Positions 49,599 to 60,400 are shown, numbered from the stretch's first letter. The stretch is 64,000 nucleotides of DNA from Flavobacterium sp. ALD4 (GCF_002836475.1 NZ_PJBJ01000030.1:1-64000); one strand, 5' to 3'. Numbers and translations are program-made. The notes: generated by a model not told the origin, from the letters alone.

Positions 49599-51224
49599 TT
49601 ATTTAACTTTTATTCCTTTTACATAGGTATTCACGGGCTTCATTTTCAAAATTTGGCTATCTTCGATTTTCATAATGTCTTTGTCATACAAAACAAAGTC
49701 GGCCCATTTACCCACCTCTAGACTTCCTTTCTCTTTTTCTTCGAAATTAGAGTAAGCAGCCCAAATTGTCATCCCTTTTAAGGTTTCCTCTCGAGTCAAT
49801 GCATTTTCCATCTGAAAACCAGCACTAGGATACCCTTTGCTATCCTTTCTGGCGAATGCCGCATGAAAAGTCAACATTGGGTTCACTTCTTCTACAGGAA
49901 AATCAGTACCTAAAGCTATAACTCCTGCTTTATTTAATAACTTTTTATATGCATAAGCATTTTTTAAACGCTTTTTTCCTAACCTTTGGCCTGCCCAATA
50001 CATATCTGAAGTAGCATGTGTAGGCTGAACAGATGGAATAATTCCTAGCTTAAAATAATCAAAATCAGCTTCTTGTATCACTTGTGCATGTTCAATTTTC
50101 CAACGTCTGTCTTTTTTTCCTTCCAAAGCTTCTTTATACACTTTCAATATTACCGTGTTTGCAGAATCACCTATGGCATGTGTATTCAGTTGAAAAGCAG
50201 AAGCTGCAATTCTGTCGGCAACCGTTTTCATATCAGAAATAGGAGTAATTAGCGCACCTAATTGCTTAGGACTGTCTGAATAAGGTTTGTGCATGCAGGC
50301 ACCACGGGAACCTAAAGCGCCATCTCCATACATCTTGAAAGAACGAACATTCAGGTTATCGGTTTTATAAATCCCTTTCTTAAAATACAAATCCATGTTT
50401 TTTGGATTCACCGTAATCATTGCATAAACATTAAGCTTCATCGCCTTAGCCTTTTGCAAACTGTCTATTAAATCAATAATCTGAGGATCTAAACCAGCGT
50501 CATTTACCGTCGTCAATCCATAGTCGAACATGATTTTTTCAGCATCTAGTAATGCTGTTATTTGTGTTTTTCTACTCGGTTTTGGAATTATATTAAACAC
50601 CAATTCCATCGGATTATCAATTAAGATTCCCGTTGGCTCTCCATTCACGATTTCGATCTGTCCGCCAATTGCTTTTGTGTCTTTAGTAATATTTGCTAAA
50701 GACAACACTTTACTATTAACAACTATGGCATGACTATCAACTCTATTTAGTACTACAGGAATATTTGGGAAATACTTATCTAAAATTGCTTTAGAAGGAA
50801 ATTCTTTTACTTCCCAATCGTTTTGATCCCAACCATTTCCAACAATAAATTTAAGGTTTTTCTCTTTTTGAAAAGTTTGAATACGGCTTATCACTTCGTC
50901 CATACTTTTAGTACCTCGTAAATCGACTTCCTGCAAACTAAGTCCATAACTGTAAAAATGACAGTGCGCATCAATCAAGCCCGGATACATAAACTTACCC
51001 TCTGCATCGATGGTGTTATCGGACTTAAATTTATTAGTTATCTCATCATTTGTACCAATAGCTAGTATTTTGCCATCACTGATAGCCATAGCCGTTGCCG
51101 TATCAAAAGAGTTGTTTACGGTATATATCGTGGCATCAGTAAATATTGCATCAACGGCAATTTTGTCTTTTTTTAAACAAGAAACTAGAGAAAATAGAGC
51201 AAGAATTAAAATATAAGGTTTCAT
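49599..51224 (-). CDS. Amidohydrolase family lipoprotein (YtcJ-like)
   Basis: A 541-residue metal-dependent hydrolase with a lipoprotein signal (MKPYILILALFSLVSC, Cys16), so it works outside the cytoplasm. The TIM-barrel metal motif HxH is seen in PGLIDAHCHFYSYGLS (about 80-95). Further family parts are GNGWDQNDWEVKEFPSKAIL near 130, DGALGSRGACMHKPYSD near 298, the His in HAIGDSANTVILKVYKEA near 348, KIEHAQVIQEADF near 377 and GTDFPVEEVNPMLTFHAAF near 440. The YtcJ group covers N-substituted amides and formamides; the substrate here is unknown. It lies between two asparagine synthetase genes on the same strand, 188 and 262 bases away. Confidence 0.9.
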   Translation of the reverse strand: MKPYILILALFSLVSCLKKDKIAVDAIFTDATIYTVNNSFDTATAMAISDGKILAIGTNDEITNKFKSDNTIDAEGKFMYPGLIDAHCHFYSYGLSLQEVDLRGTKSMDEVISRIQTFQKEKNLKFIVGNGWDQNDWEVKEFPSKAILDKYFPNIPVVLNRVDSHAIVVNSKVLSLANITKDTKAIGGQIEIVNGEPTGILIDNPMELVFNIIPKPSRKTQITALLDAEKIMFDYGLTTVNDAGLDPQIIDLIDSLQKAKAMKLNVYAMITVNPKNMDLYFKKGIYKTDNLNVRSFKMYGDGALGSRGACMHKPYSDSPKQLGALITPISDMKTVADRIAASAFQLNTHAIGDSANTVILKVYKEALEGKKDRRWKIEHAQVIQEADFDYFKLGIIPSVQPTHATSDMYWAGQRLGKKRLKNAYAYKKLLNKAGVIALGTDFPVEEVNPMLTFHAAFARKDSKGYPSAGFQMENALTREETLKGMTIWAAYSNFEEKEKGSLEVGKWADFVLYDKDIMKIEDSQILKMKPVNTYVKGIKVK

Positions 51225-51414
51225 ATTATGCGGTTTAGATAGGCTAATATAAAAAAGAAGCGCAAATAAAAAAAACTACTCCCTGTTATTTAAGCTAGTA
51301 TCCCGATTGTAAATTTCATTTTTGACTTAAATATAGTTTAAGCCAACTAAAACACGCAAGAAAAACAAGCCCTTAAAAACGGTATAAACTATCTCCACTA
51401 TCATTAATTTAAAT

Positions 51415-51447
51415 AAAAAAAACGCTCTCATAAATGAAAACGTTTCC
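51415..51447 (-). terminator. Degenerate terminator of asparagine synthetase gene 2
   Basis: AAAACGCTCTCA (from 51419) is followed by TAAATGAAAACGTTT. It shares the left arm with the copy 1 terminator, but the right arm has drifted, leaving mainly AAACG/CGTTT and TCAT/ATGA pairing. Confidence 0.45.
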
Positions 51448-51486
51448 TTATCTGATTAAAAACAAACTTTAAATCAATCTTCTATA

Positions 51487-53163
51487 TTAAACTTTTGCAT
51501 AAGCATCGGAATGCACATTGGCAACTGCTCTTCCAGAAGGATCATTCATGTTTTTAAAAGCTTCATCCCACTCCAATGCGATTTTTGTACTACATGCTAC
51601 ACTGGCTTCCTGAGGCACACACAAGGCTGCGGCATCACTTGGGAAATGTTCATGAAAAATAGAACGGTAGTAATATTCTTCCTTAGACGCAGGAGTCTGT
51701 AATGGGAAACGAAATTTCGCACTTGCTAATTGCTCATCTGTCACCTCAACAGCCACGACTTCTTTTAATTTGTCAATCCAACCATATCCTACTCCATCGC
51801 TAAATTGCTCTTTTTGTCTCCAAGCTACACTTGGAGGCAACATATCTTCAAAAGCTTTACGCACTACCCATTTTTCCATTGGGTGCTCTTTATTGATCAT
51901 TTTATCTTGTGGGTTGATTCGCATCGCCACATCCATAAACTCTTTGTCTAAAAACGGTACACGTCCTTCAATTCCCCAAGCTGCTAAACTTTTGTTAGCT
52001 CTCAAACAGTCGTACATATGCAGTTTCCCTAATTTACGAACATTTTCTTCGTGAAATTCTCTTGCGTTTGGCGCTTTGTGGAAATACAAATATCCTCCAA
52101 AAAGTTCATCGGCACCTTCACCAGACAACACCATTTTTATTCCCATAGACTTGATCACTCTCGCCATTAACCACATTGGCGTTGATGCTCTAATGGTCGT
52201 TACGTCATACGTTTCTAAGTTGTAAATCACATCACGGATAGCATCTAAGCCTTCCTGAATTGTAAACTTAATTTCGTGGTGGATAGTTCCAATATGATCT
52301 GCCACAATTTGAGCAGCTGCTAAATCGGGAGAACCTTCTAATCCTACCGAAAAAGAGTGCAATTGCGGATACCAAGCGTCAGCAACATCGCCTGACTCAA
52401 TACGTTTTTGAGCATATTTCTTGGCTATAGCCGAAGTAACAGAAGAATCTAATCCGCCTGAAAGCAAAACCCCATAAGGAACGTCACTCATCAATTGTCT
52501 GTGAACAGCTGCTTCAAGAGCCTCTTTAATAGCCTGTATACTTGTTTCGTTGTCCTTTACAGCATCGTAATCAGTCCACTCTCTTTTGTACCATTGTACA
52601 AACTCACCATCTTTGCTTGTCATATAGTGTCCTGGAGGAAATAATTGAATTTTTGTACAATAACCTTCCAATGCTTTCAATTCTGATGCCACATAAAAAG
52701 TTCCGTGTTGGTCCCAACCAATATATAATGGAATGATTCCCATATGGTCACGAGCTACAAAATACTCATCTTTATCAACATCATAGATGGCAAATCCAAA
52801 GATTCCATTCATTTCATCAATAAAATGTGGTCCTTTTTCTTTGTAAAGTGCTAAGATAACTTCACAGTCACTTTCAGTCTGAAAGTTATACTTTCCTTCA
52901 AATTGCTTACGCAACTCTCTGTGGTTGTAAATCTCACCATTTGCCGCTAAAACTAATTTTCCATCTTCGCTAAACAAAGGTTGCTTGCCGGAAGCCGGGT
53001 CAACGATTGCTAAACGCTCATGAGACATAATTGCTTTATCATTACTGTAAATTCCGCTCCAGTCTGGTCCGCGGTGACGAATGATTTTAGACATTTCTAA
53101 TACTTGCGGTCTTAAAACTTCCGCTTTTTGTTTTAGATCAAAGGCACATACTATTCCACACAT
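51487..53163 (-). CDS. asnB: Asparagine synthetase B, glutamine-hydrolysing (copy 2)
   Basis: A 558-residue enzyme with the E. coli AsnB layout. MCGIVCAFDLKQKAEVLRPQ supplies the glutaminase Cys, followed by IRHRGPDWSGIY near 28, LAANGEIYNHRELRK near 73 and the ATP-pyrophosphatase loop GVLLSGGLDSSVTSAIAKKY near 231. It also has MVLSGEGADELFGGYLYF near 338 and GIEGRVPFLDKEFMDVAMRI near 393. Compared with copy 1 it has a 12-residue insertion after the P-loop helix (KRIESGDVADAWYP) and a longer C-terminus. Both copies keep all visible catalytic residues. It is preceded by a CATCTTTG promoter box and 223 bases from the GreA-like gene. Confidence 0.95.
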   Translation of the reverse strand: MCGIVCAFDLKQKAEVLRPQVLEMSKIIRHRGPDWSGIYSNDKAIMSHERLAIVDPASGKQPLFSEDGKLVLAANGEIYNHRELRKQFEGKYNFQTESDCEVILALYKEKGPHFIDEMNGIFGFAIYDVDKDEYFVARDHMGIIPLYIGWDQHGTFYVASELKALEGYCTKIQLFPPGHYMTSKDGEFVQWYKREWTDYDAVKDNETSIQAIKEALEAAVHRQLMSDVPYGVLLSGGLDSSVTSAIAKKYAQKRIESGDVADAWYPQLHSFSVGLEGSPDLAAAQIVADHIGTIHHEIKFTIQEGLDAIRDVIYNLETYDVTTIRASTPMWLMARVIKSMGIKMVLSGEGADELFGGYLYFHKAPNAREFHEENVRKLGKLHMYDCLRANKSLAAWGIEGRVPFLDKEFMDVAMRINPQDKMINKEHPMEKWVVRKAFEDMLPPSVAWRQKEQFSDGVGYGWIDKLKEVVAVEVTDEQLASAKFRFPLQTPASKEEYYYRSIFHEHFPSDAAALCVPQEASVACSTKIALEWDEAFKNMNDPSGRAVANVHSDAYAKV

Positions 53164-53202
53164 AACTATATATTTTTAACTTTTTTGTTTATTTTGATAA
53201 GC

Positions 53203-53233
53203 CAAAGATGGAATTATAGTTACAATCAAAAAA
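53203..53233 (-). promoter_or_regulatory. Promoter of asparagine synthetase gene 2
   Basis: Read on the minus strand: TTTTTTG (53233-53227), 16 bases, CATCTTTG (53210-53203), then GCTTAT; the same order as upstream of copy 1. Confidence 0.6.
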
Positions 53234-53385
53234 CACAAATAACTTATTTGATTATAAAATAGAGTTAAAAAATAGAATTTAGTTTAAAAATGTAACTAAA
53301 AAACATGAAGAATAGTTTCCCAGTTGAAAATAGTAATTTCATAACATCTTCCCTACGCATTAAAGAGGATTAAATAGACCGGATA

Positions 53386-53835
53386 CTATGCAATCTCCTC
53401 TATTAAATACGTTGTACTATTAATTTCAAATGTAAAACCTACTGTATTTCCCATCAGTTTATTTCCCAATGGTGATTGTGGAGACAAGGCAATCACATTA
53501 ACTCCTTCTATGTTAATTTTAGGCAATGCTAGACTAAGGTATAAGTAGATTCCGTTTGCTTTTACTAAACTCCCTACTACTATAGTGACGGCAATTTTAA
53601 CTGGGTCAATTTTATCCAAGATTGCTTTTTGAGTCACCACTTCCCGTAGTTTATTATTGAGTTTTTCCTGCTCGATATGCATCATGGATAACGCTGTCTC
53701 ATGCTTATCCCCTGCAGAACCTTTGGCATCATTTTTAGAATCCTCGGTAAGCGCCACGATCATATCTCTAAAAACATCAATTCTATCTTGAACGAGTTGT
53801 AAGTAATACTGATATATCTTTTGTTTGAAAGTCAT
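53386..53835 (-). CDS. GreA/GreB-type elongation factor family protein
   Basis: A 149-residue protein with the two-part Gre layout. An N-terminal coiled coil covers residues 1-75 (YYLQLVQDRIDVFRDMIVAL and HIEQEKLNNKLREVVTQ). A C-terminal FKBP-like beta domain follows (GSLVKANGIYLYLSLALPKI near 90, SPQSPLGNKLMGNTVGFTF near 120). Gre factors rescue backtracked RNA polymerase through acidic residues at the coiled-coil tip; DSKNDAKGSAGDKHE near 35-50 carries Asp and Glu there. It is shorter and more divergent than housekeeping GreA and could instead be an Rnk- or Gfh-like modulator. ATG 53835 (MTFKQKIYQ) was chosen over one 10 codons upstream. Confidence 0.8.
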   Translation of the reverse strand: MTFKQKIYQYYLQLVQDRIDVFRDMIVALTEDSKNDAKGSAGDKHETALSMMHIEQEKLNNKLREVVTQKAILDKIDPVKIAVTIVVGSLVKANGIYLYLSLALPKINIEGVNVIALSPQSPLGNKLMGNTVGFTFEINSTTYLIEEIA

Positions 53836-54008
53836 AATTATTATTTTTAAATAGGGATAATACAAATGAATTAGCCCCTTTCAAATTGACGTGCGCCACT
53901 ACCATTTCACATTATAGGTTCCAAAGTTATGTTATTATTATAGAGTCTAACTTTTTTTCTGAATCCTTTTCGGTATTTGTATTGAGTTTAATCAGGAATT
54001 TTTAACTT

Positions 54009-54016
54009 TACATTTG
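54009..54016 (+). promoter_or_regulatory. -7 box of the DUF2911 gene
   Basis: TACATTTG matches TAnnTTTG exactly, 44 bases before the ATG at 54060. A TTG lies 24 bases further up, slightly beyond the usual spacing. Confidence 0.5.
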
Positions 54017-54059
54017 ATTGAATACTAATTTCAACATCAAAACCTTTATAATTCAAACT

Positions 54060-54605
54060 ATGAAAAAATCAACATTGATTGCTACGATTGCTTTTGCCTT
54101 TACGCTATTGCTTTCTTCAAATGCAAATGCCCAGAAATTTCCTGATCTTGACAAAAGCCCTATGGATGTGGCTTCCTACCCTACGGACTATAAAAATGCA
54201 GACAAACTTGCAAAAGTCACCTACAGCAGACCGCAACTAAAAGGACGTAGTTTAAACGAACTTGCTCCAGCGGGAAAAGTATGGAGAACAGGCGCAAATG
54301 AGGCCGCAGAAATTACGCTTTACAAAGACATGAAATTAGGAGAAACTAAGGTTAAGGCAGGTACTTATACTTTATACGCTATTCCAGAAAAAGACAACTA
54401 CACTATAATCATTAGTAAAGACTTGAATGTTTGGGGATCATACTTCTACAAAGAAGCTAATGATGTTGCTCGACTAAAAGTTCCTGTAACTGAAGCTGCT
54501 GATTCACTCGAGTCTTTCTCTATGATTTTCACCAAAGCGGATAACGGCATTGTTTTAAACTTTGGATGGGATAAAGTTAGAGTTGCAGTTCCGTTTACTG
54601 AATAA
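54060..54605 (+). CDS. DUF2911 family secreted protein
   Basis: A 181-residue protein with a Sec signal peptide (MKKSTLIATIAFAFTLLLSS, cleaved after NANAQ). The domain matches DUF2911: VTYSRPQLKGRSLNELAPAG near 55, KVWRTGANEAAEITLYKDM near 75, AGTYTLYAIPEKDNYTIIIS near 102 and FGWDKVRVAVPF at the end. It is a beta-rich periplasmic protein of unknown function, common in Bacteroidota. ATG 54060 is used because it begins the signal peptide; an upstream in-frame ATG at 54018 lies in the promoter-proximal leader. It ends at a strong hairpin. Confidence 0.9.
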   Translation: MKKSTLIATIAFAFTLLLSSNANAQKFPDLDKSPMDVASYPTDYKNADKLAKVTYSRPQLKGRSLNELAPAGKVWRTGANEAAEITLYKDMKLGETKVKAGTYTLYAIPEKDNYTIIISKDLNVWGSYFYKEANDVARLKVPVTEAADSLESFSMIFTKADNGIVLNFGWDKVRVAVPFTE

Positions 54606-54624
54606 CACTATTTTTAGAATATAC

Positions 54625-54661
54625 AAAAAATGGCTTCCCAAATCAGGAAGCCATTTTTTTT
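54625..54661. terminator. Bidirectional terminator after the DUF2911 gene
   Basis: AAAAAATGGCTTCC (54625-54638) pairs perfectly with GGAAGCCATTTTTT (54646-54659) between convergent genes. Confidence 0.92.
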
Positions 54662-54686
54662 GTAGTCGTTTTGACTTAAAGCCAAA

Positions 54687-56453
54687 CTAAAAATCAAATT
54701 TATAGTTTGCACCTACTACGATTTGAAAACGTTGAACCGGATAATTCAACCATTTTTGATAACTATTGTTAGTTATATTGTTAGCTCTAACAAATCCTGT
54801 CAATTGACTGTTGTATTTATAACCTAAATGAGCATTAACATCAAAATATGATTTTAGGATTGTTGGATTTTCACTAGGAGCAACTATATAAATAATATCA
54901 GAATTAATTTGATAATCTTTACGTTTCCCTACATAAAAAACAGCCGCACCGGCAAACCATTTTGGAGTAATGTTAAAATCAATGCTGGAGTTTAATTTAA
55001 TCGTGGGCAAATTCCAGGCTTCTTGCTGAAAATCGTTTGTATAGCTATTGAAAGTTCCGCTGATACCAAAAGTCACATCATCTGAAAAATTAGCTTTCAA
55101 ATCTCCTGTAAACCTCAAGGTTCTCATATCATCATAAACAACCTGAAATGAATTCCCATAGGCATAGTCTTCGTTTGACGTTTTTTCACTAAAATCATTG
55201 CTTCGATACAACGCTTTGTTTCTTTCGTTTATATACGACCCACGAATATTATAACTCACATTATTCACTATTTTCCCTTTCAAACCAGCAAAAACATCAT
55301 ACTGCATGTCTGTAGGTACAATATTCAACGTTGGAGATAAGTATAAATTCTCATTAGCAAAATCCATGTACGAATTCTGCTCTAAGTTTCCTTCGGCACC
55401 GGCATAAAAAATCATTAAATCCCCAACCACCTTGTAAGAAGCATTAAATTTCGGATACACATAAAGTTTATTACTACTGTTTTCATTATCTAAACTATAG
55501 AACAATGCAGCACCTATATTCAAGGTCCAGTCGTCCTTTTGCATGACAAAGCTAGGGGCTATACCAAAATTTGTATACCCATATTTTAAAGGTTCTGTAT
55601 TAGTCTTTAAATAATTATTTTCAAAACTTCCTCCTACGTAATCAACTATTATATCTGTTTTAATCGACTCTTCCATAACATCAAATTGTAAGGATGGCTT
55701 GATGTAAAATCGATTTTCAGCAGAACCTAAAGCGTCCGTAAAACGATTGAATTTCATACTTGCTTCATTCAACAAGCCTTCATTGAAGTCTATTTTACCT
55801 CCAAAATAAATCGTGTTATAAGTATGCTGTGGGTCAATTCCATAAATCAAGCTAGCCCTGTCAACCGGGTTTAAAGAAGCACCAAAATTTTCCGGTAATC
55901 CATACCAGTTATAGATTTGGTTTTTATAGCCTAAATCTAGATTCCAAGACATATCACTATAATTTACCCCGTATGTCAAATCGATTGATGAATCATAAAA
56001 CCGATCGTCTAACTCCACACCGTTTATTCCGCCTTGTGAAGACAGATGACGAAACATCCCACCTACATAATCATTATTACTCAGTTCCTGATTAACAAAC
56101 AATTCAGCGTTTAATGTTCTGTAATTTCCAAACCCAAGCGTAGCATAATTATTATACATATGCTCTTGTTTTGTTTTGTCTACACCTTCCGCTTTTCCTT
56201 TTGAAGGCGTAAAGGTAGAAGCTACAGGAAAAGAGAAAATAGTATATTTAATTGTTTCTTTTTTTGCATTCTCCTCATCATCAAGAACAGGAGTCTCCGG
56301 TACCTTGAAAGCATCCGAAATAGCAGGCGTATAAGGCTTAACCACATTTACCACCTCAGAACCGATGTTTTCGCCCTTTACTTGGGCAAATGATAACTGG
56401 TAAGCCATTATCAAAAGAGCAATTATTATTTTATTTTGGAAATTGAATTTCAT
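54687..56453 (-). CDS. TonB-dependent receptor-like outer-membrane beta-barrel without plug
   Basis: A 588-residue protein with a Sec signal peptide (MKFNFQNKIIIALLIMAYQL, ending SFAQ) and a short Pro-rich N-terminus (VVKPYTPAISDAFKVPETPV). From about residue 95 it is a long series of alternating amphipathic strands (NYATLGFGNYRTLNAELFVN, FRHLSSQGG, DLTYGVNYSDMSWNLDLGYK) that ends in RFQIVVGANYKFDF with a terminal Phe. No plug domain or TonB box is seen, so it may be a pore or structural barrel rather than an importer. It is the third gene after the TPR and PhzF genes on the minus strand (gap 97 bases), and TPR-barrel pairs of this type recur in Bacteroidota. Confidence 0.82.
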   Translation of the reverse strand: MKFNFQNKIIIALLIMAYQLSFAQVKGENIGSEVVNVVKPYTPAISDAFKVPETPVLDDEENAKKETIKYTIFSFPVASTFTPSKGKAEGVDKTKQEHMYNNYATLGFGNYRTLNAELFVNQELSNNDYVGGMFRHLSSQGGINGVELDDRFYDSSIDLTYGVNYSDMSWNLDLGYKNQIYNWYGLPENFGASLNPVDRASLIYGIDPQHTYNTIYFGGKIDFNEGLLNEASMKFNRFTDALGSAENRFYIKPSLQFDVMEESIKTDIIVDYVGGSFENNYLKTNTEPLKYGYTNFGIAPSFVMQKDDWTLNIGAALFYSLDNENSSNKLYVYPKFNASYKVVGDLMIFYAGAEGNLEQNSYMDFANENLYLSPTLNIVPTDMQYDVFAGLKGKIVNNVSYNIRGSYINERNKALYRSNDFSEKTSNEDYAYGNSFQVVYDDMRTLRFTGDLKANFSDDVTFGISGTFNSYTNDFQQEAWNLPTIKLNSSIDFNITPKWFAGAAVFYVGKRKDYQINSDIIYIVAPSENPTILKSYFDVNAHLGYKYNSQLTGFVRANNITNNSYQKWLNYPVQRFQIVVGANYKFDF

Positions 56454-56550
56454 ATTTTAATATTTTTTTAGAGTTAAGAAGAAAACTTCTGAACTTAATC
56501 TCCTGTTTTTCTCTTTTCGTATTTACTTTTTTTTAACTAGTTCCTCGTTG

Positions 56551-57417
56551 CTATTCTATTTCCCATTCTCCTTTTGCAATGAGTTGTGTTTTCCCACCTA
56601 TTTTTATATCGAAATACCCATCAGATAACTTTCCTTCGAAAAAAATTTGTGAAGGCCTATTAATAAATTCTCCTTGATTATTAATTATTTCAATCACAGG
56701 AGCATGATATTTTAAAAGAAATGCTTGCAAACAGCTGCTTGCACTTCCCGTAGCGGCATCTTCTATCAACTGATTTTTTTCGATACATAACATTCTACTG
56801 CTAAGCGTTGCATCTTCAAGGCAAAAAAAGTAAAATGCCTGATGAGCGGTTTTACAATGATCCTTTAGCCACTTCTCCGCTTTGCTTTTATCCAGTTCAA
56901 TTTTCTCAAGTGTCTTTTTATCTTTAACAGGCACCATTATAAAAGCACTACCGGTAGTGACTTCTTGAATATGAAATCGACTATCAAAATCATTCCTTTC
57001 TAAGTTACTGAAAGACACAAAATCATCTTTTGAAAAAATATCAAAAAATTCTGGTTGTGCTGCCTGTAACCACACCAAACCTTCTGATTGGTAAACCGGA
57101 ATTGGACCAATAGGAACCGTTATGGTACTCTTTTGAGGATTATTATTGAAAAGTTTATTCATCAATACCCATGACGCCCCTATAATAGGGTGTCCCGCAA
57201 ACTGCATCTCTTTTACCGGAGTGAATATTCTAATTTGCGCAGTAGCTTCATCAGCATTCATTTTACTAATAAAAGTGCTTTCTGCAAAATTGATTTCAGC
57301 AGCTATTTTCTGCATCTGATCCTCTTCTATATTCTCTGCATTTAAAAAAACTGCCAATTGATTTCCAGCATACTTGCTATCTGAAAAAACATCAACGATG
57401 TAAAAAGGAAGGTTCAT
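56551..57417 (-). CDS. PhzF family isomerase-like protein
   Basis: A 288-residue protein of the PhzF/diaminopimelate epimerase fold with two similar halves. FSDSKYAGNQLAVFLNAENI (about 11-30) matches the family's F-x-G-N-x-L-A-V-F. NFAESTFI near 43-50 has the catalytic Glu. QFAGHPIIGASWVLM near 73 and EDAATGSASSCLQAFLL near 213 are the two halves' conserved loops. PhzF isomerises a phenazine precursor, but most homologues sit outside phenazine clusters and their substrate is unknown; no phz genes are present here. It lies 63 bases after the TPR gene and before the barrel gene, so it is likely co-transcribed. Confidence 0.92.
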   Translation of the reverse strand: MNLPFYIVDVFSDSKYAGNQLAVFLNAENIEEDQMQKIAAEINFAESTFISKMNADEATAQIRIFTPVKEMQFAGHPIIGASWVLMNKLFNNNPQKSTITVPIGPIPVYQSEGLVWLQAAQPEFFDIFSKDDFVSFSNLERNDFDSRFHIQEVTTGSAFIMVPVKDKKTLEKIELDKSKAEKWLKDHCKTAHQAFYFFCLEDATLSSRMLCIEKNQLIEDAATGSASSCLQAFLLKYHAPVIEIINNQGEFINRPSQIFFEGKLSDGYFDIKIGGKTQLIAKGEWEIE

Positions 57418-57480
57418 TTTTTATGAATTATTTTAAAACTTTAGATCAGGTAATCAACAATAATTTACCTTCCTTCATTT

Positions 57481-60400
57481 TTATTTTACAATCGATGAAT
57501 TTGTTTTAGACTCTTCCGTTTTAATAGCATCCAATTCTCTTTTCGCTTCGGATATCACATCTGGAAAATCAGTGAAATTCTCAATTACATTATCTAAAAT
57601 ATAGGTTGCTTGAAAACTATCTTTCAATCCGTAGAAATTCTTAGCCATAAGAATTAAACCTTTGGCTCCAAAATATCGGTAACCTGAATAATTTTTGGCC
57701 AATTTTTGAACCGCTGTATTTGAAGTCTCAAACTTTCCATCTTTGTTTTTAAAATAAGCATCATAATACAATGCTTCTGCTGCTAATTCTCCTTTGGCAA
57801 TCGTAAGCAATTTAGCATATCCTGCTCTCGCTTTTGTTTCGTCTCCTGTTTGCATTGCGGAGCGAGCAATGATAATTTGCGCATCACTTTTTACATTGTC
57901 ATCAGTTTTTGGATTACTCAACACTTTATCAGCATAAATAACCGAGTTTGAATAGTCTTTTTTATCGTAATAACATTTCATCAAATTAGATTGTGCAAAT
58001 ACTTTGTTTTGAGGAAAGTCAGCTTCATTTTCGAGACGAAGCAATACGGGAATCGCTTTTGCATTATCATTGTTTTTCAATAAAACTTGAGACAATCGAG
58101 CTAAGGATTGTTCCGTAAATTCACTTCTGGGCTGACCGACTACGTATTCATAATTAGGAATAGATTTGGTTTCCAACCCTTCAGCGAAGTATGCTTGCGC
58201 CAAGTAGAAATTAGCCTGTAAAGAATGAATTCCTCTTGAAAAACTGGCATTGTACGCCATAAATCCAGAAATAGCCTGCTTGTTATTGTTCTGCTCAAAT
58301 TGCTTTAATGCAGATTCATAAGTGTCATTATCTAAATCCACATCGGTAACTGCAACAAAATCTAGAGTTCTTACCCAAGTTGCATATTCAGCTACTCTTC
58401 CACCGTCAACATAAATCAATCTTGCCGTTGAAACCGCCTCAAGTGCCGCAGGAGTTTTAGGAAAATCAGATGCTACTTTTTTAAATTTAGTTAAAGCATC
58501 CGCATTTCTATCAGAGTTATAGTAAATTAATCCTTGACGCAAAATTGATTTTGCAGTATAAGATCCGTTCTTAAATTCAGAAATTAGACGATCGAATGTT
58601 TTCAAAGCCAAATCTTGTTTTCCGCTTGCAACATAAGTGTTAGCCAATTCGTACATGGCATCGTCACGATAATTGGATTTTGGATACAATTGTAAAAAGG
58701 AATTCAACTCCTCAATTTTTTTATCATTTTTGGCAACAAAACCATAACAAATTGCTTTTTGATAAAAGGCATAATCGGCATCAACACCCTTCATATCAAT
58801 CGCCTTATTGTATGCCTCCATTGCAGGCCAATATTTTGATGTTACAAATTGACAATCTCCTAATCTTAGGTAAGAATCAGTCAATCGTACTTTATCGTCT
58901 TTTACTGTTTCAATTTGGTTTTGAAAGTAAGTCGCCGCCTGATCGTATTCTTTCAATTTGAAATAAGCATAAGCGATATTGTAATTGATGTTTATATATT
59001 CTGGCGCAGATGAAGCACGAGACGATCCTGAAAATTGTCTAAAGCTCAATGATGCATTTTTATAATCATCTAAAACATACTCCGTTTCTGCTTTCCAGAA
59101 AGTAGCTCTTGCTGTCATGGCCAGATCAATTTGCCCATCGATAGATTTCTTAAACATTTTTAATGCTTCTGCATAGTCCCTGTCAGCATATAATTCTAAT
59201 CCTCTATAAAAAGTAACTTTTTGATACACCAATTTATTCTCAGGACTTCTATTTTTTTCCAATAAAAACAATGCTTCCTTATAATTTTTTGAAGAGATAT
59301 AGGAATCAATCAACAATCTTTCTACGACCGAACGGCTAGCGTTATTCGGATATTTTTTTGTAAAACCCAACAAAACCGCAGGTACACTTTGGTACGAATT
59401 CCCTATTTCATAACTTAATTTTGCATAGTTTAAACTCGCATCTTCTTGGATTGAAGTATCAAACTCCATTTCAGAGGCATTTTTAAAAGCATTCAAAGCT
59501 TCCTGCTTTTTATCTAACTTCAGATAGCTTTCCCCTAAATGATAGTAGGCATTTTGTGCCACAAAATCTTTTCCGTTTATGATCTTATTGAATTGTGAAA
59601 TGGCGTTTTCAAAATCACTTTGCTTGTAATGCGCATAACCCAATTGGTAATAATCAGTATTATTCCATCTTCCTTTTTTTCCTTTGTATGCTGCCAAGTA
59701 AGGAATCGACTGCTGATACTTTTTTAAATTAAAATAGCTTTCGCCAATGATTTTATTCAGTTCTGACTTTTCAATCGCATTCGATTTAGCCATCGCTTTT
59801 TCTCCCAGCTCAATTGCTTTTTGAAAATTACCCAGTTTAAAATTCATGTCGGCTTGGTAATATGAAAGCTTTTCTTTGTATTTATCTTCCCCAGAAACGG
59901 CATCAAAATACTTAGTTGCTTCCTTATAGTCATCCCCTTCATAAGCGATAAAACCTAAATAATATTTAGCTTGAGAACCGTACTCTTGAGAGTTTACAAC
60001 CTTATTAAGATAAGTGGTTGCTTCTTTTTTATTTTTCGAATTAAAGAAACTGTATCCTTTTTGGAAATTAAATTTATCCCTATCACTGGCACTCAATTGA
60101 CTTTCATTAACCTTTTCAAACCACTGTAATGCTTGAGGATAGTTTCCCTGATCAAAATAATAATGGGCCACTTCTATAAACGCCTGATTACTCTTGGCAC
60201 TTGTAGGATAATCTGAAACGAAACGCTCCATAAGCATGTCGGCATTAGCCTGGTTCATACGGATCGCGCAAGTCGCGTCATAATAAGAACAATCTGATTT
60301 TAGTTCGTCATCATTCGTTTCCGATTTTACTTTTTCAAATATAATTTGGGCCGAAGCAAACTGACCATCATTAAACAACAAAAGTGCTTTATTAAAATCT

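Noticed and set aside
56551..57417. Phenazine biosynthesis
   Set aside because: Only a PhzF-family gene is present; no other phenazine genes, and most PhzF homologues are unrelated to phenazines.
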